A stretch of 39,727 bases of DNA from an uncultured Erysipelotrichaceae bacterium (GCA_902786245.1 CADABS010000021.1:1-39727), one strand, 5' to 3'; shown: positions 16,829 to 25,037, numbered from the stretch's first letter. Translations and numbers: made by a program. Notes: generated from the letters alone by a model not told the origin.

Positions 16829-17749
16829 TCAGTCAATTTGAATTACTTCGGTATCCTTGTAGAAGGAATCGATCTTTTCCCTGGTCGCAAAGCCCCTGGA
16901 ATATGCCGTTGCCGAACCGCAGGATGCACCGAAACGGAATGCATCGATCGTATCTCTGGAACGCAGATAATCCATCAGGAAGCCGGCCACCATGGAATCG
17001 CCGGTACCGACGGTATTGACCGTTTCTTTGTCATTCAGCACATTTGCCTTGAAGCATCCCAGCGAACAGACGAGCAGCGCCGTGCCGTCTTCCTGCAGAA
17101 TGATGACATTCTCCGCACCTTGTTCATATACTTCCCGGGCAGCCTGTACCGCTGCATTTTCATCCGGAAGTTCTCTCTGTACCAGATCTTCCAGTTCTCT
17201 TGATGTGCATTTGATCATGAACGGATGATACGGCAGCATCTCCCGCATCAGGTTTTCGTTCGTATCCAGAACTACCTTGACCTTCTCATTGACCGCATTG
17301 GCCAGCATCTCCTTCACCTGTGCTTCCAGGTATTCCTGGGTGATGCCGGCAACCACCAGATAGTCGCCTTCCGCCAGACGGCCGACCTTGCGCATCATGT
17401 CCTTCATGTCATCCCGGGTGATATAGGGTCCGGTCGCATTCAGGTTCGTATGTTCCTCGGCATGGCACTTCACATTGATCCGGGTGTGTCCGTTGATGTA
17501 GGTGAAATTCGGACGGATCTCTTCATATTTGGCCAGCAGCGAAATATAGAAGTCCTTGGTAAATCCGCCGACAAAACCGAAGGCACTGCTGGGAATGCCC
17601 AGGTTGGAAAGAACGATCGAAACATTGATTCCCTTGCCGCCGGCTTCAAAATATTCCAGCGTCGAACGGTTGGGCTGGCCGCTGATCAGCGGTCCGTCCA
17701 CTTCCATGTAATAATCCAGGGACGGATTCATCGTACAGGTAAACAGCAT
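16829..17749 (-). CDS. PfkB-family hexose kinase, 1-phosphofructokinase type
   Basis: Predicted ATP-dependent kinase of a phosphosugar, most like FruK (fructose-1-P) or LacC (tagatose-6-P). The 306-residue product starts FTCTMNPSLDYYM and has the substrate motif FEAGGKGINVSIVLSNLG (34-51). The ATP/anion-hole motif NTVGTGDSMVAGF contains the catalytic base Asp251. GKGINVS favours the 1-phosphofructokinase family. No fructose PTS, DeoR regulator or lac genes are adjacent, so the sugar cannot be fixed. The ATG at 17749 has GGAGAG upstream and lies 2 nt after the pepT stop, so it is translated from the same mRNA. Confidence 0.88.
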   Translation of the reverse strand: MLFTCTMNPSLDYYMEVDGPLISGQPNRSTLEYFEAGGKGINVSIVLSNLGIPSSAFGFVGGFTKDFYISLLAKYEEIRPNFTYINGHTRINVKCHAEEHTNLNATGPYITRDDMKDMMRKVGRLAEGDYLVVAGITQEYLEAQVKEMLANAVNEKVKVVLDTNENLMREMLPYHPFMIKCTSRELEDLVQRELPDENAAVQAAREVYEQGAENVIILQEDGTALLVCSLGCFKANVLNDKETVNTVGTGDSMVAGFLMDYLRSRDTIDAFRFGASCGSATAYSRGFATREKIDSFYKDTEVIQID

Positions 17750-17751
17750 AA

Positions 17752-18975
17752 TTACTCTCCTTCAGCGACATGGCTGATGATTTTCAGAATCAGATCGCGC
17801 GACTGTTCCATTTCCTCCACGACAAGATATTCATAGCGGCCGTGGAAATTGCCGCCGCCGGTGCCGAGATTCGGACACGGCAGACCTCTGTAGGAAAGCT
17901 CTGCGCCGTCTGTTCCGCCTCTGACCGGTGTATTGACAGGTGTCAGTCCGAGTTCCTGCAGGGACTTCCAGGCGATCGCGGATACTTCCGGATGGTCTTT
18001 GAGAACTTCCTTCATGTTGCGGTAGCTGTCTCTGAATTCGACCTTTGCAGTACCGTCACCGTACTGCATATTGATATACTCCGCCGCTTTCACCATCATA
18101 TCCTTCATGGCCTGCAGCTTCGCGCTGTCGTGATCGCGCAGGATATAATCGATCTGCGCCTTGTCGCAGTCGCCGGACATGCCGTGCAGATGCATGAATC
18201 CTTCTCTGCCTTCGGTGCGCTCCGGCACCATATGCTGCGGCAGCAGCTGGGCATATTCCGTAGCGACCCGGGCAGCGTTGATCATCCGGTTTTTCGCAGA
18301 TCCGGGATGGATCGAGAAACCGGTGAAACTGACAGCGGCACTGGCCGCATTGAATGTCTCATCGCTCATTTCCGCAACTTCGCCGCCGTCCATCGTATAG
18401 GCAAAGTCCGCACCGAACTTTTCAATATCGAAGTATTTCGGACCGTTGCCGATCTCTTCGTCCGGTGTGAAGCCGACCGCGATCCTGCCGTGTTTTACTT
18501 CCGGATGCGATACCAGATAGGAAACAGCTTCCATGATGGCGGTAATGCCGGCCTTGTCATCCGCACCGAGAAGCGTCGTGCCGTCGGTGACGATCAGCCT
18601 TTTTCCCTTCAGCGAACGCATCCACGGGAAATCATCCATGTACATCGTGCATTCATCATTCAGTACGATATCTTCGCCGTCGAAGCATTCAATGATCCGC
18701 GGATTCACATTGGTTCCGCTGTAATCCGGGGCGGTATCCATATGGGCAATGAAACCGACTGTTCTGCATTCTCTGTCCAGATTCGACGGCAGGATGCCGT
18801 AGACATAGCAATGTTCATCGCAGACAACATTTTCCAGTCCGAGTTCCTTCAGTTCTGCTTCCAGGACTCTTGCCAGATCAAACTGCTTTGCGGAGGAAGG
18901 TGTCACCTGTTCATTTGCCGGATCGCTCTGTGTATCGATCCGGCAGTAGCGGATCAGTCTTTCTTCAGCACTCAT
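17752..18975 (-). CDS. pepT: peptidase T (tripeptide aminopeptidase)
   Basis: Cytosolic zinc aminopeptidase (M20 family) that removes the N-terminal residue from tripeptides. The 407-residue product has the metal motifs FIAHMDTAPD (H78, D80), LGADDKAG (D140 bridging), PDEEIG (E173 catalytic, E174 ligand) and MDGG. The C-terminal VRGGTDGAELS and GGGNFHGRYEY follow, all in PepT order and spacing. Length is typical. The ATG at 18975 follows AAGGAGA. It is the third gene of a five-gene operon, 15 nt after the DUF1349 gene and 2 nt before the sugar kinase gene. Use of peptides as nutrients is its likely role. Confidence 0.97.
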   Translation of the reverse strand: MSAEERLIRYCRIDTQSDPANEQVTPSSAKQFDLARVLEAELKELGLENVVCDEHCYVYGILPSNLDRECRTVGFIAHMDTAPDYSGTNVNPRIIECFDGEDIVLNDECTMYMDDFPWMRSLKGKRLIVTDGTTLLGADDKAGITAIMEAVSYLVSHPEVKHGRIAVGFTPDEEIGNGPKYFDIEKFGADFAYTMDGGEVAEMSDETFNAASAAVSFTGFSIHPGSAKNRMINAARVATEYAQLLPQHMVPERTEGREGFMHLHGMSGDCDKAQIDYILRDHDSAKLQAMKDMMVKAAEYINMQYGDGTAKVEFRDSYRNMKEVLKDHPEVSAIAWKSLQELGLTPVNTPVRGGTDGAELSYRGLPCPNLGTGGGNFHGRYEYLVVEEMEQSRDLILKIISHVAEGE

Positions 18976-18990
18976 TTTTCAGTTCTCCTT

Positions 18991-19554
18991 CTATTCTTCT
19001 TCCAGCACCATTTCCGAAAAGGTGCAGTCAAAACTTGAGTTTGCCGGGCTGCATGCAAAGATGCCGATGCCCGGTTCTTTGTCATCTTCCAGATCCAGCC
19101 AGAATTCACGCAGATCCGAGAATTTCTCCGTATTGAAACTGTACTGGATGCGGACGGCACCGCTCCGGTACCAGATCCTGTACAGCATCGTGTCAATGGC
19201 ACTGCCGATATCGCGTACGGAAATATCGCCCCGTTCCTGATGGAAGACGATGCACTGCAGCCGGGTCGTCTCATCATCCCGGCGCTGGGTGAAAATGATT
19301 GCCTTGCGCCGGTCTCCTTCATAGAGGATCAGACCGCACTGGTCAAATACATTTCTGTACACAAACTGGGTTTTTACCCGGAAACAGAAACTGCCTCTTG
19401 CCGGAAGCTTCAGTTCGACCGCTTCCGCGCTCATTCCTGCCGGTCTGAGATCGGTAAACGGTTCTGTTTCGATGACGATTCTGTCTTTGTCCAGGAGATA
19501 CAGGCGCGGCTTGCACAGCCACGTCATCTCTTCCAGATTCACTTTGCCTGCCAT
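18991..19554 (-). CDS. DUF1349 domain-containing protein (concanavalin-like fold)
   Basis: Product of 187 residues of the DUF1349 family, predicted to fold as a concanavalin A-like beta sandwich. Recognisable features are LCKPRLYLLDKDRIVIETEP near the N-terminus and the core QCGLILYEGDRRKAIIF followed by alternating hydrophobic strands (RIWYRSGAVRIQYSF). It ends with GIGIFACSPANSSFDCTFSEM. It has no signal peptide and is probably cytosolic. The family function is not established; glycan or sugar-ligand binding is only suggested by the fold. The ATG at 19554 follows AAGGGAG and lies 9 nt after the DJ-1/PfpI gene. Confidence 0.8.
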   Translation of the reverse strand: MAGKVNLEEMTWLCKPRLYLLDKDRIVIETEPFTDLRPAGMSAEAVELKLPARGSFCFRVKTQFVYRNVFDQCGLILYEGDRRKAIIFTQRRDDETTRLQCIVFHQERGDISVRDIGSAIDTMLYRIWYRSGAVRIQYSFNTEKFSDLREFWLDLEDDKEPGIGIFACSPANSSFDCTFSEMVLEEE

Positions 19555-19563
19555 ACTGCTCCC

Positions 19564-20130
19564 TTACTGCAGGGTCCGGAAGGAATGCTCATACTGCATG
19601 CCCTTCTCAACATTTTTCAATGTTTCCTCATCTGCGATGCATTTCAGAATATGACGGGCGAATTCAATCGTCGCCCCCATGCCCCGTCCGGTGATCAGAT
19701 TTCCGTCGGTGACGGCAAGTTCCATCTGATAATCGCCGCCATAGGCAGGATCATAAAAATCCGGATGGCAAGTATATTTCTTTCCTTCGAGCATATGCAT
19801 ATGGCCGAAAATCGAAGGTGCCGCACAGATGGCACAGGTCAGTTTTCCTGCTTCCCAATGGCTGCGGATCTTTTCCTTCAGAGGACCGCAGGCCTCCAGA
19901 TGCATCGTACCTGCTTTGCCGCCCGGCAGGATGAGTACATCATATGCATCAAAGTCGATACCGCTCATTTTCCTGTCCGCTTCGATGCGTATGTTATGGG
20001 AAGATACCACCTGCAGATCATCGCCGATAGCAACGGTATCTGTTTCGATCTTCGCTCTTCTGAGCATATCCACGGTGATCAGTGCTTCGCAAGTCTCAAA
20101 GCCGTCCGCGAGAAATATTGCGCATTTCAT
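19564..20130 (-). CDS. DJ-1/PfpI family protein (YajL/ThiJ-like)
   Basis: Member of the DJ-1 superfamily, with roles such as deglycation or oxidative-stress protection in relatives. The 188-residue product has the N-terminal LADGFETCEAL with conserved Glu12, YDVLILPGGKAG (about 63-74) and the nucleophile elbow CAICAAPSIFG with Cys102. DGNLITGRGMGATIEFA matches the family C-terminal region. I start at the ATG at 20130 (CAGGAG 10 nt upstream); the in-frame ATG at 20208 lies upstream of the promoter-like box and inside a hairpin. It is the first gene of the five-gene operon. A catalytic activity cannot be assigned from sequence. Confidence 0.88.
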   Translation of the reverse strand: MKCAIFLADGFETCEALITVDMLRRAKIETDTVAIGDDLQVVSSHNIRIEADRKMSGIDFDAYDVLILPGGKAGTMHLEACGPLKEKIRSHWEAGKLTCAICAAPSIFGHMHMLEGKKYTCHPDFYDPAYGGDYQMELAVTDGNLITGRGMGATIEFARHILKCIADEETLKNVEKGMQYEHSFRTLQ

Positions 20131-20155
20131 AAATTCAGTCTCCTGTATACCATTC

Positions 20156-20161
20156 AGTATA
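20156..20161 (-). promoter_or_regulatory. putative -10 of the pfpI-DUF1349-pepT-kinase-lipoprotein operon
   Basis: Minus-strand TATACT. The predicted start is near 20149, giving a leader of about 19 nt that holds the CAGGAG ribosome binding site. No clear -35 is visible. Confidence 0.45.
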
Positions 20162-20179
20162 GCATTACTCAAACAAACA

Positions 20180-20205
20180 GGGAGCCATTCAGGCTCCCCG
20201 TTTTT
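20180..20205 (-). terminator. GC-rich hairpin upstream of the pfpI operon
   Basis: 7-bp stem GGGAGCC/GGCTCCC around ATTCA. On the minus strand it is followed by TGTTTGTTTG, which would end a transcript coming from the 20.2-20.7 kb region. On the plus strand it is followed by CGTTTTTC, but no plus gene lies upstream. Confidence 0.55.
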
Positions 20206-20290
20206 CATCTGAGTCCTTCCGCTGATCCTTCAACCTATTCTCGATCAATTGTGCACTTGATTGATCTTACAGATCTTTACTTGTCTTCTA

Positions 20291-20443
20291 TCAGTTTCTT
20301 TCTGTCACCTCGGTTTCTCCGGCCGCTTCACTCTGAACAGCTGTTTCTTCTTCGGTGATTACTCGTTCCCTGATCATCTCGGCATGTTTGCCGGTCGTTA
20401 TTGTGCTGCTTTCTTTTGTCGGATCGTTTTTCAGATCTTCCAT
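20291..20443 (-). CDS. possible 50-residue acidic small protein, unknown
   Basis: ORF starting ATG at 20443 and ending TGA at 20293-20291, encoding MEDLKNDPTKESS... with a Glu/Thr-rich C-terminal half (ITEEETAVQ). There are no hydrophobic segments, so it would be soluble and probably disordered. The Shine-Dalgarno sequence is weak (AGAGAG, 6 nt upstream). It lies inside a possible minus-strand transcript bounded by a -10 at 20675 and a hairpin at 20180-20205. I do not recognise a family. It may be a chance ORF or the remnant of a longer gene. Confidence 0.25.
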   Translation of the reverse strand: MEDLKNDPTKESSTITTGKHAEMIRERVITEEETAVQSEAAGETEVTERN

Positions 20444-20771
20444 CTGGATCTCTCTGCGGTTTTACCCGTTTCCTGATCTTTTTAACCTTAAAGGTGTATG
20501 GAAAGCAGTTCTTCCGGCTTTTTCGATTACTGATTCTTCAGATCTCCGTCTCAGCTCGGGCTACAGATTTTCGTACAGTCTTTTTTCAGATGCCGGTGAT
20601 TGAAAACACCTCCTGCGGTTTCCGGCTTCCTGTTTCTATTATTGTATCCGTGGTTCTGTTTACATCTGTATTATAGCCGTGCAAAGCATGAAAAACAGGC
20701 TTTTTTTCAATAAATATATCTGCTATAGTAATAATGTTAGGGAGTTTTCTCTCTTTTTTTATCGGATGGAA

Positions 20772-20815
20772 AAAGAACCGCCGGACTGCATTTCTGCAGC
20801 GCAGACGGTTCTTTT
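20772..20815 (-). terminator. intrinsic terminator of typA
   Basis: Outer stem of about 9 bp (AAAGAACCG on the plus strand with CGGTTCTTT) plus inner CTGCA/TGCAG, followed by TTTTTCC on the minus strand. It lies 12 nt past the typA stop. Confidence 0.8.
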
Positions 20816-20826
20816 CATGTTATCAC

Positions 20827-22662
20827 TCAGTCGTTGTCTTCTTCGATCTTTCCGAGTTCTCTTGCGTGTCTTCTGCGGTCAAGCGCCGTCAGATATTTCT
20901 TGCGGACACGGATATCGGTCGGTGTGATTTCAACCAGTTCATCGTCATTGATGAATTCGATTGCGCCTTCCAGCGTCAGGATCCGCGGCGGTACCAGTTT
21001 CATCGCTTCATCATTGCCGGTCGAACGTACGGCTGTCATCTTCTTGTTTTTGATCGGGTTGACGCCCATATCCATATTCTTCGCGGATACACCGATGATC
21101 ATTCCTTCATAGACCGGTGTCTGTGCACCGATGAACAGCGAGCCTCTTTCCTGGATGTTCCAGAGCGCATAGGTCATGGCTCCGCCTGTCTCCGTGGAGA
21201 TCAGCGCACCGTTTTCACGCTGCGGAATATCGCCCTTCCAGGGTTCATAATCGGCCAGTCTCTGCACCATCGTGCCTTCGCCGTGGGTCATATTGATGAA
21301 GTCGGAACGGAAGCCGATCAGACCTCTGGTCGGAACCGTGTAGGTGATCCTTGTATAGGTGCCGACATCTTCCATGTCATTGAGCATGCCCTTGCGCATG
21401 TTCAGGGCACTGATCACGCCGCCGCTGTATTCATTCGGGACGTCGATGACAACTTCCTCGACCGGTTCGCAGGTGACGCCGTCAATCCGCTTGAGAATGA
21501 CTTCCGGTCTGGATACCGCTACTTCATAGCCTTCTCTGCGCATCTGTTCCAGAAGGATCGTCAGGTGCAGTTCGCCTCTGCCGCTGACTTTGAACGTATC
21601 GGTGCTGTCTGTTTCTTCGACCTTCAGTCCGACATTGACTTCCAGTTCTTTTTCCAGACGTTCACGGATATTTCTGGATGTGACATATTTGCCGGTCTGT
21701 CCTGCAAACGGAGAATCGTTGACCATGAAGTTCATCGACAGCGTCGGTTCTTCGATCTTGATCATGGGCATCGGTTCAACCACTCCGGGAGGACACAGCG
21801 TATCGCCGATATTGATATCGGGAATACCCGAGATCATGCAGATCTCGCCGCACTGGATCTCCGGTACCGGTACTCTGGACAGTCCCTTGTATACAAAGAT
21901 CTGGTTTGTCTTTCCTTTATGTGTATCGCCGGCTGCGTTGCATACTTCATACTGCGCGGCTTCTTTCAGTGTTCCTCTGTAGATTCTGCCGATGCCCAGA
22001 CGTCCGATATAGTCGTCATAGGCAAGCGCACAGATCTGCATCTGCACCGGTTCATCCATCAGATCCGGATAGGCCTGGGTATGATGAATGATCGTTTCAA
22101 ACAGCGGAACGATGTCGTTGTTTTCATCCTCCGGCTCATAGCGGACAATGCCTTCTCTGGCAATGCCGTAGAGGATCGGGAAATCCAGCTGGTCATCGGT
22201 CGCATTGAGTTCGAGGAAGAGTTCATAGACTTCATCGATGACTTCATTCGCACGGGCATCGTTTTTGTCCATCTTGTTGATGACAAGGATCGGACGCAGA
22301 CCGCATTCAAGCGATTTCTGCAGAACGAAACGGGTCTGAGGCATCGGTCCTTCGGCTGAATCCACCAGCAGAATGACAGTGTCCACGGTTTTGATAATAC
22401 GCTCTACTTCGGAAGAGAAATCCGCATGGCCCGGCGTATCGACGATGTTGATCTTATAATCCTTATATGTAACAGAGCAGTTCTTTGAATAGATCGTAAT
22501 TCCGCGCTCTCTTTCAAGATCGTTGGAGTCCATGATGCAGTCAATAACCTTCTCGTTATCCTTGAAAACATGTGACTGCTTCAGGAATGCGTTGACAAGC
22601 GTAGACTTGCCTGCATCGACGTGCGCGATTACTGCTATATTGATAATCTTCTGATAGTCCAC
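20827..22662 (-). CDS. typA: ribosome-associated GTPase TypA/BipA
   Basis: Translational GTPase of the EF-G-like group that aids 50S assembly and stress or cold adaptation. The 611-residue product has G1 AHVDAGKST (12-20), the switch I segment [14 protein letters not shown]3 DTPGHADF, G4 NKMDK, a G5 region, EF-Tu domain 2, EF-G domain V-like sequence and a C-terminal TypA domain ([24 protein letters not shown]). The start is not ATG. I choose GTG at 22662 ([16 protein letters not shown]), which has AAGGTGG 5 nt upstream and gives the usual family N-terminus; GTG at 22671 is an alternative. A longer in-frame reading to 22725 would pass through the promoter -10 box at 22704-22699. It is a single-gene unit with its own terminator. 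Confidence 0.96.
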   Translation of the reverse strand: MDYQKIINIAVIAHVDAGKSTLVNAFLKQSHVFKDNEKVIDCIMDSNDLERERGITIYSKNCSVTYKDYKINIVDTPGHADFSSEVERIIKTVDTVILLVDSAEGPMPQTRFVLQKSLECGLRPILVINKMDKNDARANEVIDEVYELFLELNATDDQLDFPILYGIAREGIVRYEPEDENNDIVPLFETIIHHTQAYPDLMDEPVQMQICALAYDDYIGRLGIGRIYRGTLKEAAQYEVCNAAGDTHKGKTNQIFVYKGLSRVPVPEIQCGEICMISGIPDINIGDTLCPPGVVEPMPMIKIEEPTLSMNFMVNDSPFAGQTGKYVTSRNIRERLEKELEVNVGLKVEETDSTDTFKVSGRGELHLTILLEQMRREGYEVAVSRPEVILKRIDGVTCEPVEEVVIDVPNEYSGGVISALNMRKGMLNDMEDVGTYTRITYTVPTRGLIGFRSDFINMTHGEGTMVQRLADYEPWKGDIPQRENGALISTETGGAMTYALWNIQERGSLFIGAQTPVYEGMIIGVSAKNMDMGVNPIKNKKMTAVRSTGNDEAMKLVPPRILTLEGAIEFINDDELVEITPTDIRVRKKYLTALDRRRHARELGKIEEDND

Positions 22663-22698
22663 AGCATCCACCTTCTTCCGTTCTTCATAAACGTGCCT

Positions 22699-22704
22699 AT
22701 TATA
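22699..22704 (-). promoter_or_regulatory. -10 promoter element of typA
   Basis: Minus-strand TATAAT. The predicted start is near 22692, giving a 5' leader of about 30 nt before the GTG start at 22662. The -35 is weak (TTGTGT at 17-nt spacing). Confidence 0.55.
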
Positions 22705-22782
22705 CGTTTCAAACCGCCAAAACACAACAAAAACAAATCTGCGCAGGCGAAAAGGCAGCGATTTTCATTCATATGTTTTTTA

Positions 22783-22810
22783 TTGACGCATTTATGAATC
22801 ATGCTATAAT
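22783..22810 (+). promoter_or_regulatory. promoter of tRNA-Leu
   Basis: -35 TTGACG (22783-22788), 16-nt spacer, -10 TATAAT (22805-22810). Transcription should start a few bases before the tRNA 5' end at 22821. Confidence 0.8.
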
Positions 22811-22820
22811 AACAAAGCAC

Positions 22821-22905
22821 GCACCAGTGGTGGAATCGGCAGACACGTACGCTTGAGGGGCGTATGGGGAGACCCGTGCAGGTTCAAGTCCTGTCTGGTG
22901 CACCA
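22821..22905 (+). tRNA. tRNA-Leu(GAG)
   Basis: Acceptor stem GCACCAG pairs with CTGGTGC. The anticodon stem TACGC/GCGTA has loop TTGAGGG, so the anticodon is GAG and reads CUC/CUU leucine codons. A long variable arm (GGG-GAGA-CCC) is typical of class II tRNA-Leu, and the T-loop is GGTTCAAGTCC. The 3' CCA is encoded (22903-22905). It is a single-gene unit with its own promoter and terminator. Confidence 0.96.
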
Positions 22906-22911
22906 TCGATC

Positions 22912-22943
22912 AAAGGGTATTCAGTCAATGGATGCCCTTTTTT
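22912..22943 (+). terminator. intrinsic terminator of tRNA-Leu
   Basis: 9-bp stem AAAGGGTAT/ATGCCCTTT with one G-T pair and an 11-nt loop, then TTTTTT. Confidence 0.85.
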
Positions 22944-23016
22944 CTGTCTGCAGCATATTCAGCGGTTTATTGCGATTCATTTCACAATCTCTTCATCAGA
23001 TTTTCAAAAATCTTCT

Positions 23017-23022
23017 TATAAT
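23017..23022 (+). promoter_or_regulatory. -10 promoter element of the fucO-like gene
   Basis: TATAAT 26 nt before the ATG at 23049, with AAGGAG in between. No clear -35 element is visible. Confidence 0.5.
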
Positions 23023-23048
23023 TAATAGATGAAAAGGAGAATGATTAC

Positions 23049-24200
23049 ATGGCTAACAGATTTGTTTTAAATGAAACTTCCTACCACGGAGCCGGCGCGA
23101 TCAAAGAAATCGTTACAGAATTCAATGCCCGCGGCTTCAAAAAGGCATTTGTCGCATCCGACCCTGATCTGGTCAAATTCGGCGTTACCGCTAAAGTAAC
23201 AGGCCTTCTCGATGCGGCAGGTATTCCGTATGTACTGTATTCCAACATCCAGCCCAACCCGACAATTGAAAATGTTCAGTCCGGTGTCAAGGCATTTGCG
23301 GAAGCCGGTGCTGACTGCATCATCGCAATCGGCGGCGGTTCTTCGATGGATACTTCCAAAGCAATCGGCATCATCAATACAAACCCGGAATTCGCAGATG
23401 TACGTTCCCTGGAAGGCGTTGCGCCGACCAAGAATCCATGCACACCGATCTTCGCTGTTCCGACAACAGCCGGCACAGCCGCAGAAGTAACGATCAACTA
23501 TGTCATCACCGATCCGGAAAACAAGAGAAAGTTCGTCTGTGTTGACGTACATGACATTCCGGTTGTCGCCTTTGTCGATCCGGAAATGATGGCTTCCATG
23601 CCGGCAGGCCTGACAGCCGCTACAGGTATGGATGCGCTGACCCATGCCATCGAAGGCTACATCACAGCCGGTGCCTGGGAACTGTCTGACATGTTCCACA
23701 TCAAGGCGATCCAGATGATCGCAAAGAACCTGCGCGGTGCTGTCAAGAATGAAGCAGAAGGCCGTGAAGCAATGGCACTGGCACAGTACATTGCCGGTAT
23801 GGGCTTCTCCAACGTAGGTCTGGGTGTTGACCATTCCATGGCACATACACTGTCTGCTTACTATGGCATGCCGCATGGCAAAGCATGCGCTACGCTGCTG
23901 CCGACAGTCATGGCATACAATGCCCCTGTCACCGGTGAAAAATACAGAGACATCGCCGATGCATTCGGTGTTGAAGGCGCTTATACAATGCCTCTGGACG
24001 AAGCACGCGAAGCAGCTGTTGCGGCAGTCAGAAAACTCGGCGAAGATGTCGGTATCGTCATGTCGCTGAAGGATGTCGTTCCGATGAGCGATGTCGATGC
24101 ACTTTCCGCAGACGCTCTGAAGGATGCCTGCACACCGGGCAACCCGCGTCCTGTAACCGTTGAAGATATCAAAGAGATGTTCCTGTCTCTGATGAAATAA
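23049..24200 (+). CDS. fucO: iron-dependent alcohol dehydrogenase, lactaldehyde reductase (FucO) type
   Basis: Reduces L-lactaldehyde to 1,2-propanediol with NADH, or a related aldehyde, under anaerobic conditions. The 383-residue product matches FucO in length and motif order: GGGSSMDTSKA (95-105) for dinucleotide binding, PTTAGTAAEVT (138-148) and GMDALTHAIEGY (193-204). VDHSMAHTLSAYYGMPHG (260-277) follows. The iron ligands read D195, H199, H262 and H276, one residue offset from E. coli FucO. The ATG at 23049 follows AAGGAG. Codon use is strongly biased to C/A-ending optimal codons, which suggests high expression. No fucose or rhamnose genes are adjacent, so it may instead serve general redox balance (ethanol or propanediol formation). 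Confidence 0.9.
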   Translation: MANRFVLNETSYHGAGAIKEIVTEFNARGFKKAFVASDPDLVKFGVTAKVTGLLDAAGIPYVLYSNIQPNPTIENVQSGVKAFAEAGADCIIAIGGGSSMDTSKAIGIINTNPEFADVRSLEGVAPTKNPCTPIFAVPTTAGTAAEVTINYVITDPENKRKFVCVDVHDIPVVAFVDPEMMASMPAGLTAATGMDALTHAIEGYITAGAWELSDMFHIKAIQMIAKNLRGAVKNEAEGREAMALAQYIAGMGFSNVGLGVDHSMAHTLSAYYGMPHGKACATLLPTVMAYNAPVTGEKYRDIADAFGVEGAYTMPLDEAREAAVAAVRKLGEDVGIVMSLKDVVPMSDVDALSADALKDACTPGNPRPVTVEDIKEMFLSLMK

Positions 24201-24221
24201 TCAGTCCTCAGAACATACTGC

Positions 24222-24252
24222 AGGCAGTGTCCGTCCGGCACTGCCTTTTTTT
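24222..24252 (+). terminator. intrinsic terminator of the fucO-like gene
   Basis: Perfect 8-bp stem AGGCAGTG/CACTGCCT around a 9-nt loop, followed by a run of seven T. Confidence 0.9.
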
Positions 24253-24264
24253 CATTCGCAAATG

Positions 24265-24285
24265 AAAAGGCTCCGCACCGGAGCC
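24265..24285 (-). terminator. intrinsic terminator of the rubrerythrin gene
   Basis: Perfect 7-bp stem GGCTCCG/CGGAGCC with a 3-nt loop, followed by TTTTCATTTG on the minus strand. Confidence 0.75.
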
Positions 24286-24298
24286 CGCTGTGACTGGA

Positions 24299-24865
24299 TC
24301 AGCCGAAGTATCTCTTCAAGAGACCGGCAAATGCCTTGCCGTGTCTTGCCTCATCTCTTGCCATCTCATGAACTGTGTCATGGATCGCATCGAGATTCTG
24401 TGCCTTTGCCCGCTTGGCAAGATCTGTCTTTCCTGCAGTTGCGCCGTTTTCAGCTTCGACCCGCAGTTCCAGATTCTTCTTTGTGCTGTCAGTAACGACT
24501 TCACCGAGCAGTTCAGCGAACTTCGCCGCATGCTCTGCTTCTTCCCAGGCAGCCTTTTCGTAGTATGTGCCGATTTCCGGATATCCTTCACGGTAGGCAA
24601 CTCTGGCCATCGCCAGATACATGCCGACTTCTGAGCACTCCCCATTGAAGTTCGCTCTGAGATCTTCCAGAATATCCTCGCTGACGCCTTTGGCAACACC
24701 GACGACATGTTCCGCTGCCCATGTCATTCCTTCTTCTACCGGAACGAACTTGGACTTGGGCTGCTTGCAGGTCGGGCAGACCCATGTTTCAGGAATGTCT
24801 TCGAATTTTACGCCTTCTTTTTCTTCGTCATAAATGTGGCCGCAAATTAAACATCTGTATTTCAT
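24299..24865 (-). CDS. reverse-type rubrerythrin (N-terminal rubredoxin domain)
   Basis: Peroxide- and oxygen-scavenging protein of anaerobes. The 188-residue product has an N-terminal rubredoxin-like Fe(Cys)4 site (C5, C8, C30, C33 in CLICG and CPTCK), then a ferritin-like four-helix di-iron domain with [19 protein letters not shown] and DEARHGKAF supplying Glu and His ligands. The usual rubrerythrin has the domains in the opposite order, so this is the reverse rubrerythrin type known from clostridia. The ATG at 24865 follows AAAGGAG. It is single-gene, ending in its own terminator, convergent with the fucO-like gene. A 12-bp palindrome, TTATCCGGATAA, lies about 50 bp upstream; no PerR box is evident. 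Confidence 0.93.
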   Translation of the reverse strand: MKYRCLICGHIYDEEKEGVKFEDIPETWVCPTCKQPKSKFVPVEEGMTWAAEHVVGVAKGVSEDILEDLRANFNGECSEVGMYLAMARVAYREGYPEIGTYYEKAAWEEAEHAAKFAELLGEVVTDSTKKNLELRVEAENGATAGKTDLAKRAKAQNLDAIHDTVHEMARDEARHGKAFAGLLKRYFG

Positions 24866-24912
24866 GCTCTTCTCCTTTAATGCTTATGCATCTTACTTAT
24901 ATTATTTTAGCA

Positions 24913-24924
24913 TTATCCGGATAA
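24913..24924. promoter_or_regulatory. perfect 12-bp palindrome upstream of rubrerythrin
   Basis: TTATCCGGATAA sits 48 bp before the rubrerythrin ATG, near where its promoter should be. It does not match PerR, Fur or Rex consensus sequences. An operator role is speculative. Confidence 0.3.
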
Positions 24925-25037
24925 ATGTTCCTATGACTTTGACTGCAGTTCCGACTTTGTCCGCAGAATGGCAGAAGATACAGAAGATTCGCCTTTTGGT
25001 TTAGTCCATCACCGGCATAACCATGTATTATTAAATT

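Larger units (their letters stand above)
20162..20769. other. about 600 bases without a convincing long gene
   Basis: Between the pfpI operon promoter and the typA terminator. The minus strand is purine-rich, as transcribed strands often are here. It carries a -10-like TATAAT at 20675-20670 and a perfect AGGAGG at 20614-20609 with no start codon behind it. It also has a 50-codon ORF (20291-20443), a 7-bp AT-rich hairpin GATCAAT/ATTGATC near 20255-20280 and the terminator-like hairpin at 20180-20205. On the plus strand AGCC...GGCT followed by eight T (about 20674-20708) could be a further terminator. I match it to no known RNA family. Confidence 0.5.

Noticed and set aside
18991-19554. DUF1349 protein as an active glycosidase
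   Set aside because: A concanavalin-like fold is expected, but no catalytic acid pair or signal peptide can be recognised.
20261-20603. Short hydrophobic plus-strand ORFs in the typA-pfpI gap
   Set aside because: Hydrophobicity comes from the T-rich strand; there is no Shine-Dalgarno sequence, no coherent codon bias and the ORFs overlap each other in different frames.
20609-20614. AGGAGG at 20614-20609 (minus) as ribosome binding site of a small gene
   Set aside because: No ATG, GTG or TTG follows at 5-12 nt; the overlapping GTG frame stops after seven codons.
20734-22359. 541-codon plus-strand ORF antisense to typA
   Set aside because: Opposite a strongly conserved GTPase gene, and its translation shows no domain. 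A TATAGT box near 20727 on the plus strand is not enough to support it.
22663-22725. Longer typA reading starting upstream of the GTG at 22662
   Set aside because: It passes through the TATAAT promoter box and lacks family similarity. The GTG with AAGGTGG gives the expected N-terminus.
24866-24960. PerR box for the rubrerythrin gene
   Set aside because: The AT-rich bases nearby do not form the TTATAATnATTATAA inverted repeat. The only strong palindrome has a CCGG centre.
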